Assembly: GCA_947568835.1 (NCBI GenBank)
Contig: OX387608.1
Location: forward strand, 2,828,001-2,892,000
DNA from: Protonemura montana
Taxonomy: Eukaryota; Arthropoda; Insecta; Plecoptera; Nemouridae
Direction of reading: 5' to 3'
Length of the DNA stretch: 64,000 bases
Shown here: one piece after another, positions 11,290-22,572 of the stretch
Layout of the letters: the number at the start of each line of letters is the position of its first letter
How positions within the stretch are numbered: position 1 is the stretch's first letter
Program-made: the position numbers and the translations under genes
Notes under the pieces: model-generated
What the model was told of the DNA's origin: nothing
Databases searched by the model: none
Seen by the model: only the letters and a program-made list of their open reading frames with translations

Positions 11290-14200
11290 CGATGAAAACT
11301 ACATCAAAAGATTATTGAATCTCGTTGGTTGACCACGGAAATCTCTCCCCTATCTCGTGATTCATTCAAGAAACGTGAAATTGGTTATTTGATAAGAAAA
11401 AAAGAAATGATATCAACCCTTGTGATCGTCCCCCCATACAACCGTTGGCACACGCAACGGAGCAATGGCGGCTCAATGGGATATATTGACTCATATGTGT
11501 ATCCTAATCTTTACTGCAAAGAAAGTGCTATCAGTCTTTGCTTCTATCTTGCGTCTTGTCTTCGCCGGATCATGCATGTCTAAGTCGTGGACCTAAGACT
11601 GCTGCACCCTTCCGTCTTCCTGGTTTACAATATTGGGATCAGGATCCCCCCCCCCCCCCCCCCACCCCACCTTCTCTCCCTTCTATCCCAGTATTGGAGG
11701 GGAGGGTGACTTCGTTGAAATCTCCCACGTGTCTTATTTTGGGTGCTTTCTGCGACCTCATGCGGCTTCAGGGGGGTGACACGTGTACCGAAAGATATGT
11801 AAAACTTACCTGTCTTCGAAATCATATCTTAATGATGTATTCAACTTTTTTAATAGTTTTTTTTTAGAAATTTTGAAAGTTTGAACATCTGTCATTCTAG
11901 CCTCGATCCTCAAATTACACCGAAACCTAAAAACCGGCGCTTTTCATTTTGTCCGTTTACTTTTTTTGAATTTGAAAAGATCAGCAGGACGTACCGTTTG
12001 ATAGTCAGTCAAGCGTCCGCATCCAACCTTTGCCAAGAACCTAATTGGTCAGCCTTCAAAATGGTACACCCTTCAACCTGCCCCCCCCCCCCCCCCCCCC
12101 CCCCCTTCCAAAGACATGTTCATGCTCCACAATCTATCCCACATCCCACTCTACCCCATCCTAGTGTCCTCACATGCATCTGACGTAACAACACCCCCAC
12201 CCACTCGCTGTCCTCTTCAATCTAGCCTTTATCGAAAATCCCGTTTCGTTCCTCCCCCCCCCCCCCCCCCCCCCGCTGCTGCTGCTTCTTAGATGCACCT
12301 CTCTCTCTCTGGACGCCATGGTAACGCAGAGATGAAATGGCGCGTCACGAGACAGCAAAAAAATAAACAATTTTCTACTTCTGTGTTCGCGTCTTGTTTT
12401 TCTTGCGCAGGGAAATTTGATAAAAGAAATATGTTTGGATCTGGACTGTTTCTTGTTTCCAATACATTTCCTTGAGACTATTGCCAAGAAGAACTCCTTT
12501 GTGTCGAGCGTTTCCTTGAACCACCCCCCGCCCCACCCCACCCAACCCGCTGACTTCAGGGGAAACTATCTGTGATTGCTTGTCCTCGGCGACAATTGTC
12601 GATTTCATTCTGCAAAGTGGCTGGCTTCGAGTCCTCGTTGTAATTGGACGCATGGAAAACATGTCGCCCTCGATCAGGCGCTGCAAGAGTTGGCTAAATC
12701 ATATTTATTGTCCCACCACTAGAATTCCTAGCATCGAAGCACTAAGCATTCCATATTCTAGCCTTGTGCGCCAGGGAGCGCAGGGCAAGCTATGTTCGAA
12801 TCATGTCCAAATCAAGTCCAAATCCTGTCCAAATCCTATCCAAATCCTGCCCAAATCCTGTCCAAATCAATTCCAAATCAAGTCCAAATCAAGTCCAAAT
12901 CAAGTCCAAATCCTGTCCAAATCCTGTCCAAATCAAGTCCAAATCCTGTCCAAGTCCTGTCCATTCAACCGGTGACAAGCCATTTGAAAACTATTGCTAA
13001 TGTCACCCTCGCGTACACGAGCCCTAGTACCAAAACACGGCGCTTTCACCGGCACTAAACGACAGGTAATTCCTTTACCTGGCGTCCCCATTAGCGTCCG
13101 AGCTGGCCCCAACAATCCCCACCCTGACTAGCGCAGAGTGAAGGGCGTTGTCCCGGCCACCCCACCCACCCAATGCCCGCTTGTCATTTATTTGAGTGTA
13201 TCCCAAAAGCTTTTCAATACAAGTTCGATCCAGTAGTGATCGGTCATCGCCCCCCCCCCCCCCCCCCCCCCCGGCTGCCCCGACCACGTGACAGAGGGGT
13301 GATCTCTCAAAATGGCTGATGGCACGTGCCCACAATAGAACCCCCACCCCCACCCACTCGCACATCGTGGCAATGTTGGTAGTTAACACGGGGAGATTGG
13401 GACGGCCGTCAATTGGTGCTGAGGATTACTGAAATCAGGGGCAGTTTGGTTTGGTCATAGAGTTAGCTAAGAAAGTCCTGGTGTGCGATGGTTTCATGCT
13501 TTATTTTGTCGCTCAAGATGTTGTTGGGGGGTTTAACGGAGTTGCAAACTCCAAACACCAGTTGCTGAGTTCAGGCATTTAATTACCAAGACATGTGCAT
13601 TATGCATTAGTTTTATTTTGTTCACAATATGACCATCTATTTGCTTTAGAATATTCGCAATTACGCCTGAGATGGTTGACATTTTACTAAAATTGTTTCA
13701 GTTCGCATGAAAGAGTTGCAATTTGCCAGCGAATTTTGGAAAATATTGGCTGCAATATTTCTATTGGACCTGTTCGATATAATTCGGCACATTCTGGTGT
13801 TACTATTCTGGTAGAAACACAGTTCTGTGTTCACTTTATTTACTCCTCGCTGCGCTACGCGTTGTCTCTCCCACACCGAGTTCACTCGAGACCTGAGACC
13901 ATTTCACATTTCCTTCCCACCCGCTCCTATTTGTCGTCGAATACGTTCTTCCTTCAGATATATGACGTCATTCCCCTATGGACGTCCAATTTTCCCAGCG
14001 AAATATAAGGGTGGGAAGAGGGAGCCACCAAAAACTAGGAGAAACGAATTTCATTTTCTGTATCCGTCCACATGTCTCCATCTCACTCCCACACATGTAC
14101 AATATCACATACACCATACATCTGTCTCTTTCTAGCTCGTTGGTTGGATGCGCGTTTATCTCTCTTCCACCCACACGTTTCGCGAATGAAATGGATAGTT

Positions 14201-14690
14201 CGATATCATCTTTCTATTCCATCTTCCCTATAGACTTTCATATACGACATTCTTTTTATTCCTCGTATATTACGGCCCACCCAATCCCCAGCCGAGCTCC
14301 CCGCCCCCCTCTTCCCCCCCATACCTTTATTCGCGATATTTCCCATGGAATTAGCCTATCTTTCATCCCGGCAGCCGATATAGCCAGTACATTCTGATAA
14401 AAATGTGTCAGTTATGTATCATTTCTCAGCCGGAGAGATGACGCGGCCAATGGGGAAGGATTTCGTTATCCCATTTTTCCCCTTTTTTTTTGAGCGAAAC
14501 GTTTTTGAAAGATTGGATGTTCGATATACAGTAGAGAAAATGTGCGACGGTTTCGCTCGCTAGACTTTGCCAAGAGCGGTTCTTGGGACACGATGAAATC
14601 CTGGCACCGGGATACTGATGATGAGTTCAGTTGGGAATAACCACGTCACCAAGAATCAAACTCGGCAGTTTCATAACACTTCCAATTATT
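11290..14690. other. C-tract-rich DNA without a recognised gene
   Basis: Four long C runs lie here: 11646-11663 (18), 12081-12105 (25), 12254-12274 (21) and 13250-13272 (23). They are interspersed with unique DNA and an 11-bp minisatellite. The frames of 100-139 codons here run through the C tracts, the minisatellite or Ser/Pro-rich low-complexity DNA, and I do not support them as genes. Confidence 0.55.
12798..12963 (+). repeat. 11-bp minisatellite, about 15 units
   Basis: The unit alternates between two variants, CAAATCAAGTC and CAAATCCTGTC, with rarer CAAATCCTATC. Runs of one variant (three CAAG units, then two CCTG units) suggest stepwise duplication of neighbours. Frames across it encode SKSCPNPVQI-type strings and are not genes. 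Confidence 0.9.
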
Positions 14691-14701
14691 GGTACAACAC
14701 C

Positions 14702-15122
14702 TTCAGTCGCCTGGCTTATCAACCTCTCGACAACAACTTCACTCGCCTTGCTTATCAACCTCTCGACAACAACTTCACTCGCCTTGCTTATCAACCTCTC
14801 GACAGCAACTTCAGTCGCCTGGCTTATCAACCTCTAGACAGCGACTTCACTCGCCTTGCTTATCAACCTCTCGACAGCAACTTCACTCGCCTTGCTTATC
14901 AACCTCTCGACAGCATGGATTTATGGAGGAATCCTGTTGTTCGCGTTGTACCGTCCTTCGGAAGAGACGTTAAGCCGGTGGTCCCATTGGTCTTCGACTG
15001 GAGGAGGCTACGTGCCGGCACCGGGTTTCCCTCCTCGCTTCTAGATAGGTTAGGTTTATCATCACCCACTCATTTACCGACGCCATTAGAACAGAGCCTC
15101 ATGGCCAGTGCGTCGTTGAACA
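14702..15122 (+). mobile_element. Composite element, copy B (36-bp unit x 6, no 5S)
   Basis: Six 36-bp units (14702-14913) of the type CTTGCTTATCAACCTCTCGA plus CAGCAACTTCACTCGC lead straight into the core at 14914 (CATGGATTTATGGAGG), which runs to about 15047. The tail contains ACGCCATTAGA and GTGCGTCGTTGAAC (15079-15122). The core is close to copy A over its full length, including GTGCCGGCACCGGGTTTCCC. No 5S unit precedes the array, so the 5' part is missing. A frame of 176 codons across the copy follows from the 36-bp unit being a multiple of 3; the encoded 12-residue repeat FTRLAYQPLDSN is not a protein signature. Confidence 0.8.
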
Positions 15123-15516
15123 CAAAGCAATTTTCTGTCGTCTTCTAACGCTTCTCTGAGCTTCAAACGGCAAATAAGTTGAGAAGCAGAAAGCGTCACT
15201 AACACCGAAGTGAACGAGGAACGCAATGAGATTATTGTTTGACGTGTGGCACTCCGCTCGAACCCCGGTGCTGACTGACGAGAGCTTGGGCTGCTGGCTT
15301 GCACCCTTGTAGGAGACCTCTTGGGTGAGGGGTAAGGCGGAGAGGGAACCATCGCCCAATGCACAGATGCAAGAATGAAAGGGTTGAGGGTTGGGCCATG
15401 GTTTGGGACATTCGGTGAGTTGCATAGGAAGTTTTAGAAAGGAACCACTTAGAATCTACAGATCTACTCTGAGAATAATTTTAAATTTAAATAATTTTTA
15501 AAATAACTATCGATCT

Positions 15517-15968
15517 GGTTGTTGGTTAGATGCATCCAGGAAGCCTAGGCAAGGTGGTTGTTGGTTAGATGCATCCAGGAAGCCTAGGCAAGGTGGTTGT
15601 TGGTTAGATGCATCCAGGAAGCCTGGGCAAGGTGGTTGTTGGTTAGATGCATCCAGGAAGCCTAGGCAAGGTGGTTGTTGGTTAGATGCATCCAGGAAGC
15701 CTAGGCAAGGTGGTTGTTGGTTATATGCATCCAGGAAGTCTAGGCAAGGTGGTTGTTGGTTAGATGCATCCAGGAAGCCTAGGCAAGGTGGCTGTTGGTT
15801 AGATGCATCCAGGAAGCCTAGGCAAGGTGGTTGTTGGTTAGATGCATCCAGAAAGCCTAGGCAAGGTGGTTGTTGGTTATATGCATCCAGGAAGCCTAGG
15901 CAAGGTGGCTGTTGGTTAGATGCATCCAGGAAGCCTGGGCAAGGTGGTTGTTGGTTAGATGCATCCAG
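15517..15968 (+). repeat. 39-bp minisatellite, about 11.6 units
   Basis: The unit begins GGTTGTTGGTTAGATGCATC and continues CAGGAAGCCTAGGCAAGGT. Spacing is 39 bp (15517, 15556 and onward) with few substitutions, such as TTATATGCATCC and AGTCTAGG, so the array is young or homogenised. It begins abruptly after an AT-rich stretch and ends at ATGCATCCAGAC. No single-copy parent unit was seen elsewhere in the window. Confidence 0.95.
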
Positions 15969-15969
15969 A

Positions 15970-18900
15970 CAAAACAGTTTTTATTATTATTATTTTTTAT
16001 TAACAAACATAATAATTGCAAAATATCGTTTTCACTTCAGTTATGTTTGCATTGCATTTCAATCACCAAGGCAGTTCGGTGTGCCTATTTTTCAAACTAC
16101 CTTCCGAATTTGCAAACTTTTCAATTCTCTGTGAGAATATTCCCAGCGACAAAGTACAAGTCTCTCATAGGGATGACAGCAAATTCGTTATCATGTCGTG
16201 AGAGGCCCCATCCATCCAACGTTGCAGGGAGGGCGTTCTCGCCTGGGCAGATCACATGTATGCTGAGGGCGGGGTATAGGTGTGTGGAAAGAAGGAGTGC
16301 AAGGAAACGAACAAGAAGACCAAGATGATGATGTATTGGCAATGTGATGTATGTGATATATAGGATAGCACGTGGAGAGAGAGAGCCCGTGTCGTCGGGA
16401 AAATTGAATTTAAATTCATGAAAGGAGAGATAATGTATATCTAAGGAAAGGTATAGAGTATAGTTGATCTGGCTAGGGACTAGAACTCGCTCTAAAGTAG
16501 GTTTCGTTTCGGCACGACGCGACGCGTGTATTTCTCACTTTTTTCCCTTTTTTTCCTCGCGTGCCCGGAGCTGCCATGGGACTTGCGAGAGTGTGCACTC
16601 AAAATTTTGACTCGTGAGGGCAAATCGGGGCCACGACATAAACGTAGTCACGGCGTCCGGAATTTTGGTGAAGGAATGCAAGTTTTGGGCGACCGGTTGC
16701 GTTGAGCAGGTGTCAATTATTCGCCAGTTGATTGGTTGATTGCCTCCAGAGCCGGGTTGAGTTATTGTGGGAACTTTTGGAACTGGCAAGACTTAACGAA
16801 TACACTGGTTTAGAGAACTAGGACTTGTATCTTTGCCATGCACTTCATCTAGGATCTATCCATGTTGTTCCCTTCCCTATGACAGAAACTCTGGCGCACA
16901 ATTCCTGTCCCTTCCCGCCGCCCCCCAATCCTCCCACCCCTCTGTTCCCGTTTGCTGCCACGTCCCGGGTCGACATTCGACGTCGACGACGTGTGGGGGG
17001 GTATATGTGTGTAGATCAGCAGGTTTGCTGTTCTGCAGCTTCAATTGAATTTGCGTCTTCCTTGGGCGACGTCGAATTTGCTTCCCTTGCGTGGGACTTT
17101 GCTTCGGTTGTAGGGAGTGGCTAGGAGGTACAGTCAACAGGAACATCATAGCGCGGCAAGCAACGATCAAATTGTGTCAGTTGCCGACTTGGGACTGATG
17201 CACAGTCGCCGAAATTATTCTTCGTTTTTCCTGCTGCTTTTTTTATCGGCAAGATAATGAAGAAAAATCTATTTCCAAACTGGATTGACCTAAAAACACC
17301 CGACGCTCGGTGCTGCAACAGTATCAGCTCACTTCATCAACTTGTTTGTTTGTTTGTTTGTTTGTTTGTTTTCCACCAAGTTCCCGTCGCGCTGTGAATG
17401 TTCTTGTGTGAGCATTGTGCCCATGTGTTGACACACTCGACCTAACCAGGGCTCTATCAAACTTTGCACACCTGCAACTCTAGTTTATTGGTCACTTTTC
17501 ATATAGAATATGAATGTTGAGTACAAGGGACAAAGCTTATCAAGTGTTGGGACCAACCCTATTGTAGCTAGTGCCATTCTATCACTTATTGCCAGTGAAA
17601 TGAGATGAAGTTCGGTAGCCAAATGCTAACCAATGGAACACATTAGTGCAGTTCTCTTCTCATTTCGTCTCGTTTCACTGTGAAAAGTTGCAGAATCGAA
17701 CTAAATATCTCTCTCTCAAATCCAGAACGTGAAGTGCATAGGCAGTTTTAGTCATTTTAAAAAAAAAAAAATCTATGATTTGAGGTCCCAAAAACCTGTC
17801 CTACCAATTCTTCAGTTTGGTATTAGCAACTCTACGCCACCATGCGCACCAGGATCGAAACATTGAAATATTGCACAGAATTGAACCAATTCCCCACCCC
17901 CACCCAGCCCCCCAGCCCCCCCCCCTTCACTCCATGCACTGTATATACTTTCATCTCATTTCTCCGCGTCGTCTCGTGCCGCGTTTCAAATAACATTCTC
18001 GACGCGCGAGATATACTTGACGGCGTCGGCGTCGTCGGCAAAAGTCGTTCGGTTGTCGCGCCGGGTTTTTTTTTCGGGGCCCGCACCCCACACGATGGGG
18101 GGGTCGGGCTGATCCCCTCCCCCCCTACGCCAGGCTCACCTATCCTTCACTCTTGCCATTTCATGTGTGTGCATGTGTATGTGGCCCCCCACCCTACCAC
18201 CCTACCACCCCACCACCCCCCACCCATGGTTATTTATTCTCTCTTCTACAACGGCTGAGACTCGAACGTTGCGTCGTTTCAAAATTTTTATATTACGTTA
18301 TGTTACTAGAGCCGGGTGAGCTGAGAAAGGGAAAAATGGGAATGGAAAATAAGCGTAGCCCCGGGCCGCCATTTTTGGATGCTAGTTTTAGGGTGGCGTG
18401 TGCAGGGTGGGTTTTTTTTTCCCAGGGAAAGCGACTTTTGCCTGAATTCTTGTTCCGTCAAAGTTCTGCGTCTGGTAACGGCTCTTGGTGCCTCTCGTTA
18501 CGACAAAGACTTGGTGCTAATATCTTCATGTCTTGACTTGAACAGACAAGCAAAACTTGCCGTCGCCAATGCTCAAAGCTGTGACTTATCTAGATTCTTG
18601 CCCATCATTATCTTTTATCTTTATCTAGATAAATTTAAAAGTTATCTGTCACAACTCTGCCAATGCTACGCGGACATCTTATGTATTTAAGAGTGCTTTT
18701 TAAATGTTTGCCAAGCTTCATACAGCTCTACGTGCCATGAAAGAAGTTTAAATATCTAGTTCGGTCATTTGTACTTGCTATATAAATCAATCGTTTTTGT
18801 ATAAACTTGCTTTTTCGCCAAACAAATCGACAATCTTCTTCTTATTGGGTCCCCATAAGACGGCACGGTGTCCCGCCTGCAAGGCTTGGTACACCTACTT

Positions 18901-19090
18901 TGACCTAGCTTGGAAAGATCGGTTCTAATAACAAACCACCCTCGAGCAATTTGTCAATAATCACATTTTTACTCCAGGAAAAGCCGATAGAAAAGTGTAT
19001 CAAATTTCCTCACGTGCCTGGGATTGCCTTTTCATATTGAGTCCTGTCTCAGCGGCCATGTTCCCAACAAGATCCTGGGAGCGCTTTCAT
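15970..19090. other. Unique DNA, small simple repeats
   Basis: No gene is recognised. There is a (GTTT)n tract at 17342-17371 and an A run of 14 near 17758-17771. A frame of 138 codons at 17842-18258 runs through Pro-rich CCACC DNA. Confidence 0.5.
17342..17371 (+). repeat. (GTTT)n microsatellite
   Basis: Seven tandem tetranucleotides, uninterrupted. Confidence 0.9.
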
Positions 19091-19096
19091 TGGAGA

Positions 19097-19810
19097 AGCA
19101 CTGTTTTGACATCTGGCTATGTAGCACTGGTCTAATGGAGTCGGTGAATGAGTGGATGATGATGAGGATGATGATGAATGAACCTAGGCTAATTTGGAAG
19201 GGAGAAGGGAAAATCTGGTGCCGGCACGAAGTTGGTGTCGAGAGGTTGACAAGCAAGGCGAGTGAAGTTGTTGTCGAGAGGTTGATAAGCAAGGCGAGTG
19301 AAGTTGCTGTCGAGAGGTTGATAAGCAAGGCGAGTGAAGTTGCTGTCGAGAGGTTGATAAGCAAGGCGAGTGAAGTTGCTGTCAAGAGGTTGATAAGCAA
19401 GGCGAGTGAAGTTGCTGTCGAGAGGTTGATAAGCAAGGTGAGTTAAGTTGCTGTCGAGAGGTTGCTAAGCAAGGCGAGTGAAGTTGCTGTCGAGAGGTTG
19501 ATAAGCAAGGTGAGTTAAGTTGCTATCGAGAGGTTGATAAGCAAGGCGAGTGAAGTTGCTGTCGAGAGGTTGATAAGCAAGGTGAGTTAAGTTGCTGTCG
19601 AGAGGTTGATAAGCAAGGCGAGTGAAGTTGCTGTCGAGAGGTTGATAAGCAAGGCGAGTTAAGTTTCTGTCGAGAGGTTGATAAGCAAGGCGAGTGAAGT
19701 TGCTGTCGAGAGGTTGATAAGCAAGGCAAGTGAAGTTGTTGTCGAGAGGTTGATAAGCAAGGCGAGTGAAGTTGCTGTCGAGAGGTTGATAAGCAAGGCG
19801 AATTAAGTTG
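19097..19810 (-). mobile_element. Composite element, copy C (36-bp unit x 16)
   Basis: Read on the minus strand, sixteen 36-bp units (19231-19810) come first. They are followed by a short remnant of the core (GTGCCGGCAC, near 19219-19232) and by the tail with ACTCCATTAGACCAGTGC and GATGTCAAAACAGTGCTTC (19097-19150). Most of the core is deleted. A CATCAT-type expansion sits between remnant and tail (19155-19175). Units differ mainly by GCGAGTGAAG or GTGAGTTAAG variants, which alternate in the middle of the array as if a two-unit block had been duplicated. Long frames on both strands are by-products of the 36-bp period. Confidence 0.8.
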
Positions 19811-19879
19811 CTGGCCACGTGGCCAGTAAGCCCACGTGGGCAGTTAAAGGGAAATCTTCACGTTGATTATTCGGCGTTA

Positions 19880-20115
19880 AAGCGAGATGTGCCAGTCGGC
19901 TTCGTGACGTCATCAGGGGCCGCTACGTCATCGCGTTGTAATTACATTCCTCGACGCCGCTCGTCGTTGTGGAGGGAGGAGGGGGGGGGGGGGCGGCGGC
20001 GTCGCGACGCCCGCGAGTCGACGTCGCGCTGTGTTTTGCGCGGCGAACCGTTTAAGTAATGAGGCGTGCGCCTTGTGGACGCGTTCGCGGGCACGGCCAG
20101 GAGAAAGTTGGGTGA
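19880..20115 (+). promoter_or_regulatory. CpG-rich, CRE-bearing promoter-like island
   Basis: Directly beyond the 36-bp array the DNA becomes dense in CpG (GTCGCGACGCCCGCGAGTCG and neighbours). A perfect CRE/ATF site TGACGTCA lies at 19905-19912 and a half-site TACGTCA at 19924-19930, followed by a G run of 13 (19981-19993). No TATA box is evident. This combination resembles a TATA-less promoter. The strand is inferred only from the possible exon at 20829-20994 downstream. The CpG density could be incidental. Confidence 0.35.
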
Positions 20116-20799
20116 AAGTTTTGTGGAGTTGGAAGTTTTTGGCGGCGACCTGTTTCAAAAATCGGATTTATTTTAAAATTTCAACAAATAAAAACAATAA
20201 TCGGCCGTTTGCAATTTTTTTTTAGTTTCGAAAATGTTTAAAGAGGGCTGCGTTTGCCGCAACAATAGATACATCGAACCATTCTTTGTCGAAAACCTAT
20301 CCTAAACATATTTGTTTTTCATATGAGTACTAGATCCTCGATGAACCCAATTTCAACGCACCCCTCATCCAACTCCCAGCACACATGGACCCTTCTCCCT
20401 ATCGATGATCGCAACAACCTGCTCTTTAGGACTCCGTTCAATATCAAGACATTTCATTTTCTAAATCTAAATGAAATCGACTTCTTCCCAATCAGTGAGG
20501 CAGAGTCGATGAGCGACGGCCGGTAAATCACGCGGCTCTGGAATTTTGAATTCTAAGTGGAAGCAAGACAGTGCGTTGGCTCTAGCAGGCGGTGGAAACG
20601 ATCTGTCGGTCGTAACTCATTTTCCCTTGGGAAGAAACCGCACAGAGATTTATAGCCTGTATTTCTTTTGTTATTTATTGCAATCATCCGCACGATGTAC
20701 ACTCGGTATGCACGCGTGTACACGCACACACGCGTGTGTGTGTGAAGCGAATTGCAATTTGGTAATGTAAAATCGAGTTTCGCCGTACGTGAGTTTGCT

Positions 20800-20834
20800 T
20801 CAATTTTGTCTGTTTCTTATTCTTGCAGGTAAGT
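20800..20834 (+). promoter_or_regulatory. Juxtaposed 3'/5' splice site (recursive-splicing motif)
   Basis: A long pyrimidine-rich tract ending in TTCTTATTCTTGCAG (to 20828) is followed immediately by GTAAGT (20829-20834). This is the ratchet-point motif known from long introns of Drosophila and vertebrates: a full acceptor fused to a full donor. Both halves match consensus well. Its use depends on transcription through the plus strand, which is not shown. Confidence 0.45.
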
Positions 20835-20994
20835 GGACGTCATACGAGGAAAGTCTCACGTGCGTTTCTCGGAGAGAAAATGTCGTAGTTTTTCGCGGCT
20901 CTCTGCAAACGTAGCCCTTGGAGTGCGCTGTACATATTGTGTGTTATTTTCAACCAAACATGACTGCTACCTGGTGGGAAGTTTTAGCGCTACG
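20829..20994 (+). ncRNA. Possible recursive-splice or 5' UTR exon
   Basis: Between the acceptor ending at 20828 and a second good donor (TACG/GTAAGA, GT at 20995) lie 166 bases. They could be an exon, analogous to the RS-exons found next to vertebrate recursive sites, or a noncoding leader exon of a gene starting at the CpG island at 19.9 kb. A frame is open across it on the plus strand but shows no family. This rests on splice motifs alone, and chance is the alternative. Confidence 0.25.
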
Positions 20995-22372
20995 GTAAGA
21001 AAACTTGGCTCAAGGCACTTTTGGGCTGAAATTGAAACGTGTTTTTTGTTTTCCATTATTTTTGGTTAGCTTCAGATGACATGGAATGCTGAGAGTTCCA
21101 TTTTTGAATACTTCTTCGACTGAACTATAACATAACGAGTTGTTGAAAGTCAATTAAGGATCAATTTGACAAATTTAAAACTATTATAACCATTTAGAAC
21201 CATGGTCATTATCCAAATAATAACCTGCAAAGCAAACAGCCAAAATGCACGGCCCGTAAAACTAACCGAGAGCAAACTAAGACAAGGCAGTTGTTTCGTG
21301 ATGATCGCTTTGATGGAAGAATTGAAGGGACGACGTCAGACCCTCCTCCCTCATCTTGAAATAACTATCGCTTCCTTGCTTGCTACCAGCCGCTTGCAGC
21401 TCCCGACCTATCCATGTTGGTCCATATCGCTCCAAGTGGGAGATTGGTTTAACATGGGTAATGTTGGAATGGCGCGGTGGTTCAATACCGTAAGCTGATG
21501 GTCAAAAAGTTGCCAGAACAATTGTCAAAAAGGTGTATTGCTATTGTTGGTCACTTCCCATGGTTAACATTGGGTTCCAACTGGACATTGCCGGAGATAA
21601 CGAGCGACTTCTCATTCTACTTCATGTTACCGGGGTTACTTTTATCTATAGGTTGTTCCAGGTTGCTCCCGGTTTATCCAGGTTTTATCTGTCGATCCGA
21701 AATGGGAGTCGTTTTATTCCTAGTTTCGCGTTTGCCCCGCGAATTCTGCGCCTCGTCCCATGATTGGCTGGCGAAACGGCGTCCTCGAGACAGGAGAGGA
21801 AGTCGTAAACAGTAATGGCCTCTTCGGGGATAAAATTCCCGGCCTCTGGAGAGAAAACACGGCCGTGTGGATTCAAAAGGGAACAAAATGCTTGGCTCAC
21901 CTTGCAGTCGTATAGGCCACCTGGTTTTATTTCATCGTTCATTATAAATAATTGCCTGCCTGGTGGGAGAGGGCCGAGGATTGGCTCTTGAGGTACGCCT
22001 TGTGGGAAGCTACGGGAGCTCAAACCAAGGACCTTGGTGCTCGAGATGCTAGATGGTGGTACGGCAGAAATAATTAAATGGTGCTTGGCGATATGCTTAA
22101 ATCAACTTCGTTCTCTGTGAGATTAAGAAGAGGCTAATATTTTCACAAAGTTTCGATTGCTTTAGAATCTGTAGTGATCTTTTATGGGAGACGTTTCTTA
22201 TAGTTTAGCGGTTGGGTTATTATAAATTTTAGACTCATGTCTACTTTATATATATATCTTTTTTATGTAAGCACGGTTATTGAATGGCAAAAGCTTGGTA
22301 AAAAACAACTATTTTCCCCTAAAATCAAGAAAAAACTAAAAAAAATGATTAGCCGAATATAAAAAAAAACAC

Positions 22373-22440
22373 AGTTTAATAATAATAAAATACCCCGCGC
22401 ATTGCAAGCGTTTGCAATTTAAATAAGAGTTCAAATAAAC
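22373..22440 (+). mobile_element. Fragment: 3' part of the tRNA-dimer family
   Basis: AATAATAATAAAATACCCCG, then CGCATTGCAAGCGTTTGCAA, matches 39712-39760 on the same strand and 42559-42620 on the opposite strand. It contains the near-palindrome ATTGCAAGCGTTTGCAAT. No tRNA-like head is present here. Confidence 0.65.
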
Positions 22441-22538
22441 AGCTTGAAATTTGCGTTAAAAATCTTAACAACCAAAAAAGAACTGATCGCCAACCGATTT
22501 CCGTATAGGAAAACTCGAGAATCGACCTGCCCCATGAC

Positions 22539-22572
22539 ACCCGTCGACAGAACAGTGCGTCGTTAAACAACC
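22539..22572 (+). mobile_element. Fragment of the shared composite-element tail
   Basis: CAGAACAGTGCGTCGTTAAA followed by CAACC matches the tail of the composite copies (43189-43215 reverse complement). This shows that the tail is shared by elements lacking the 5S and 36-bp parts. Confidence 0.6.

Noticed and set aside
19024-19818. Frames of 117-140 codons with 12-residue repeats
   Set aside because: Products of the 36-bp repeat, open on both strands.
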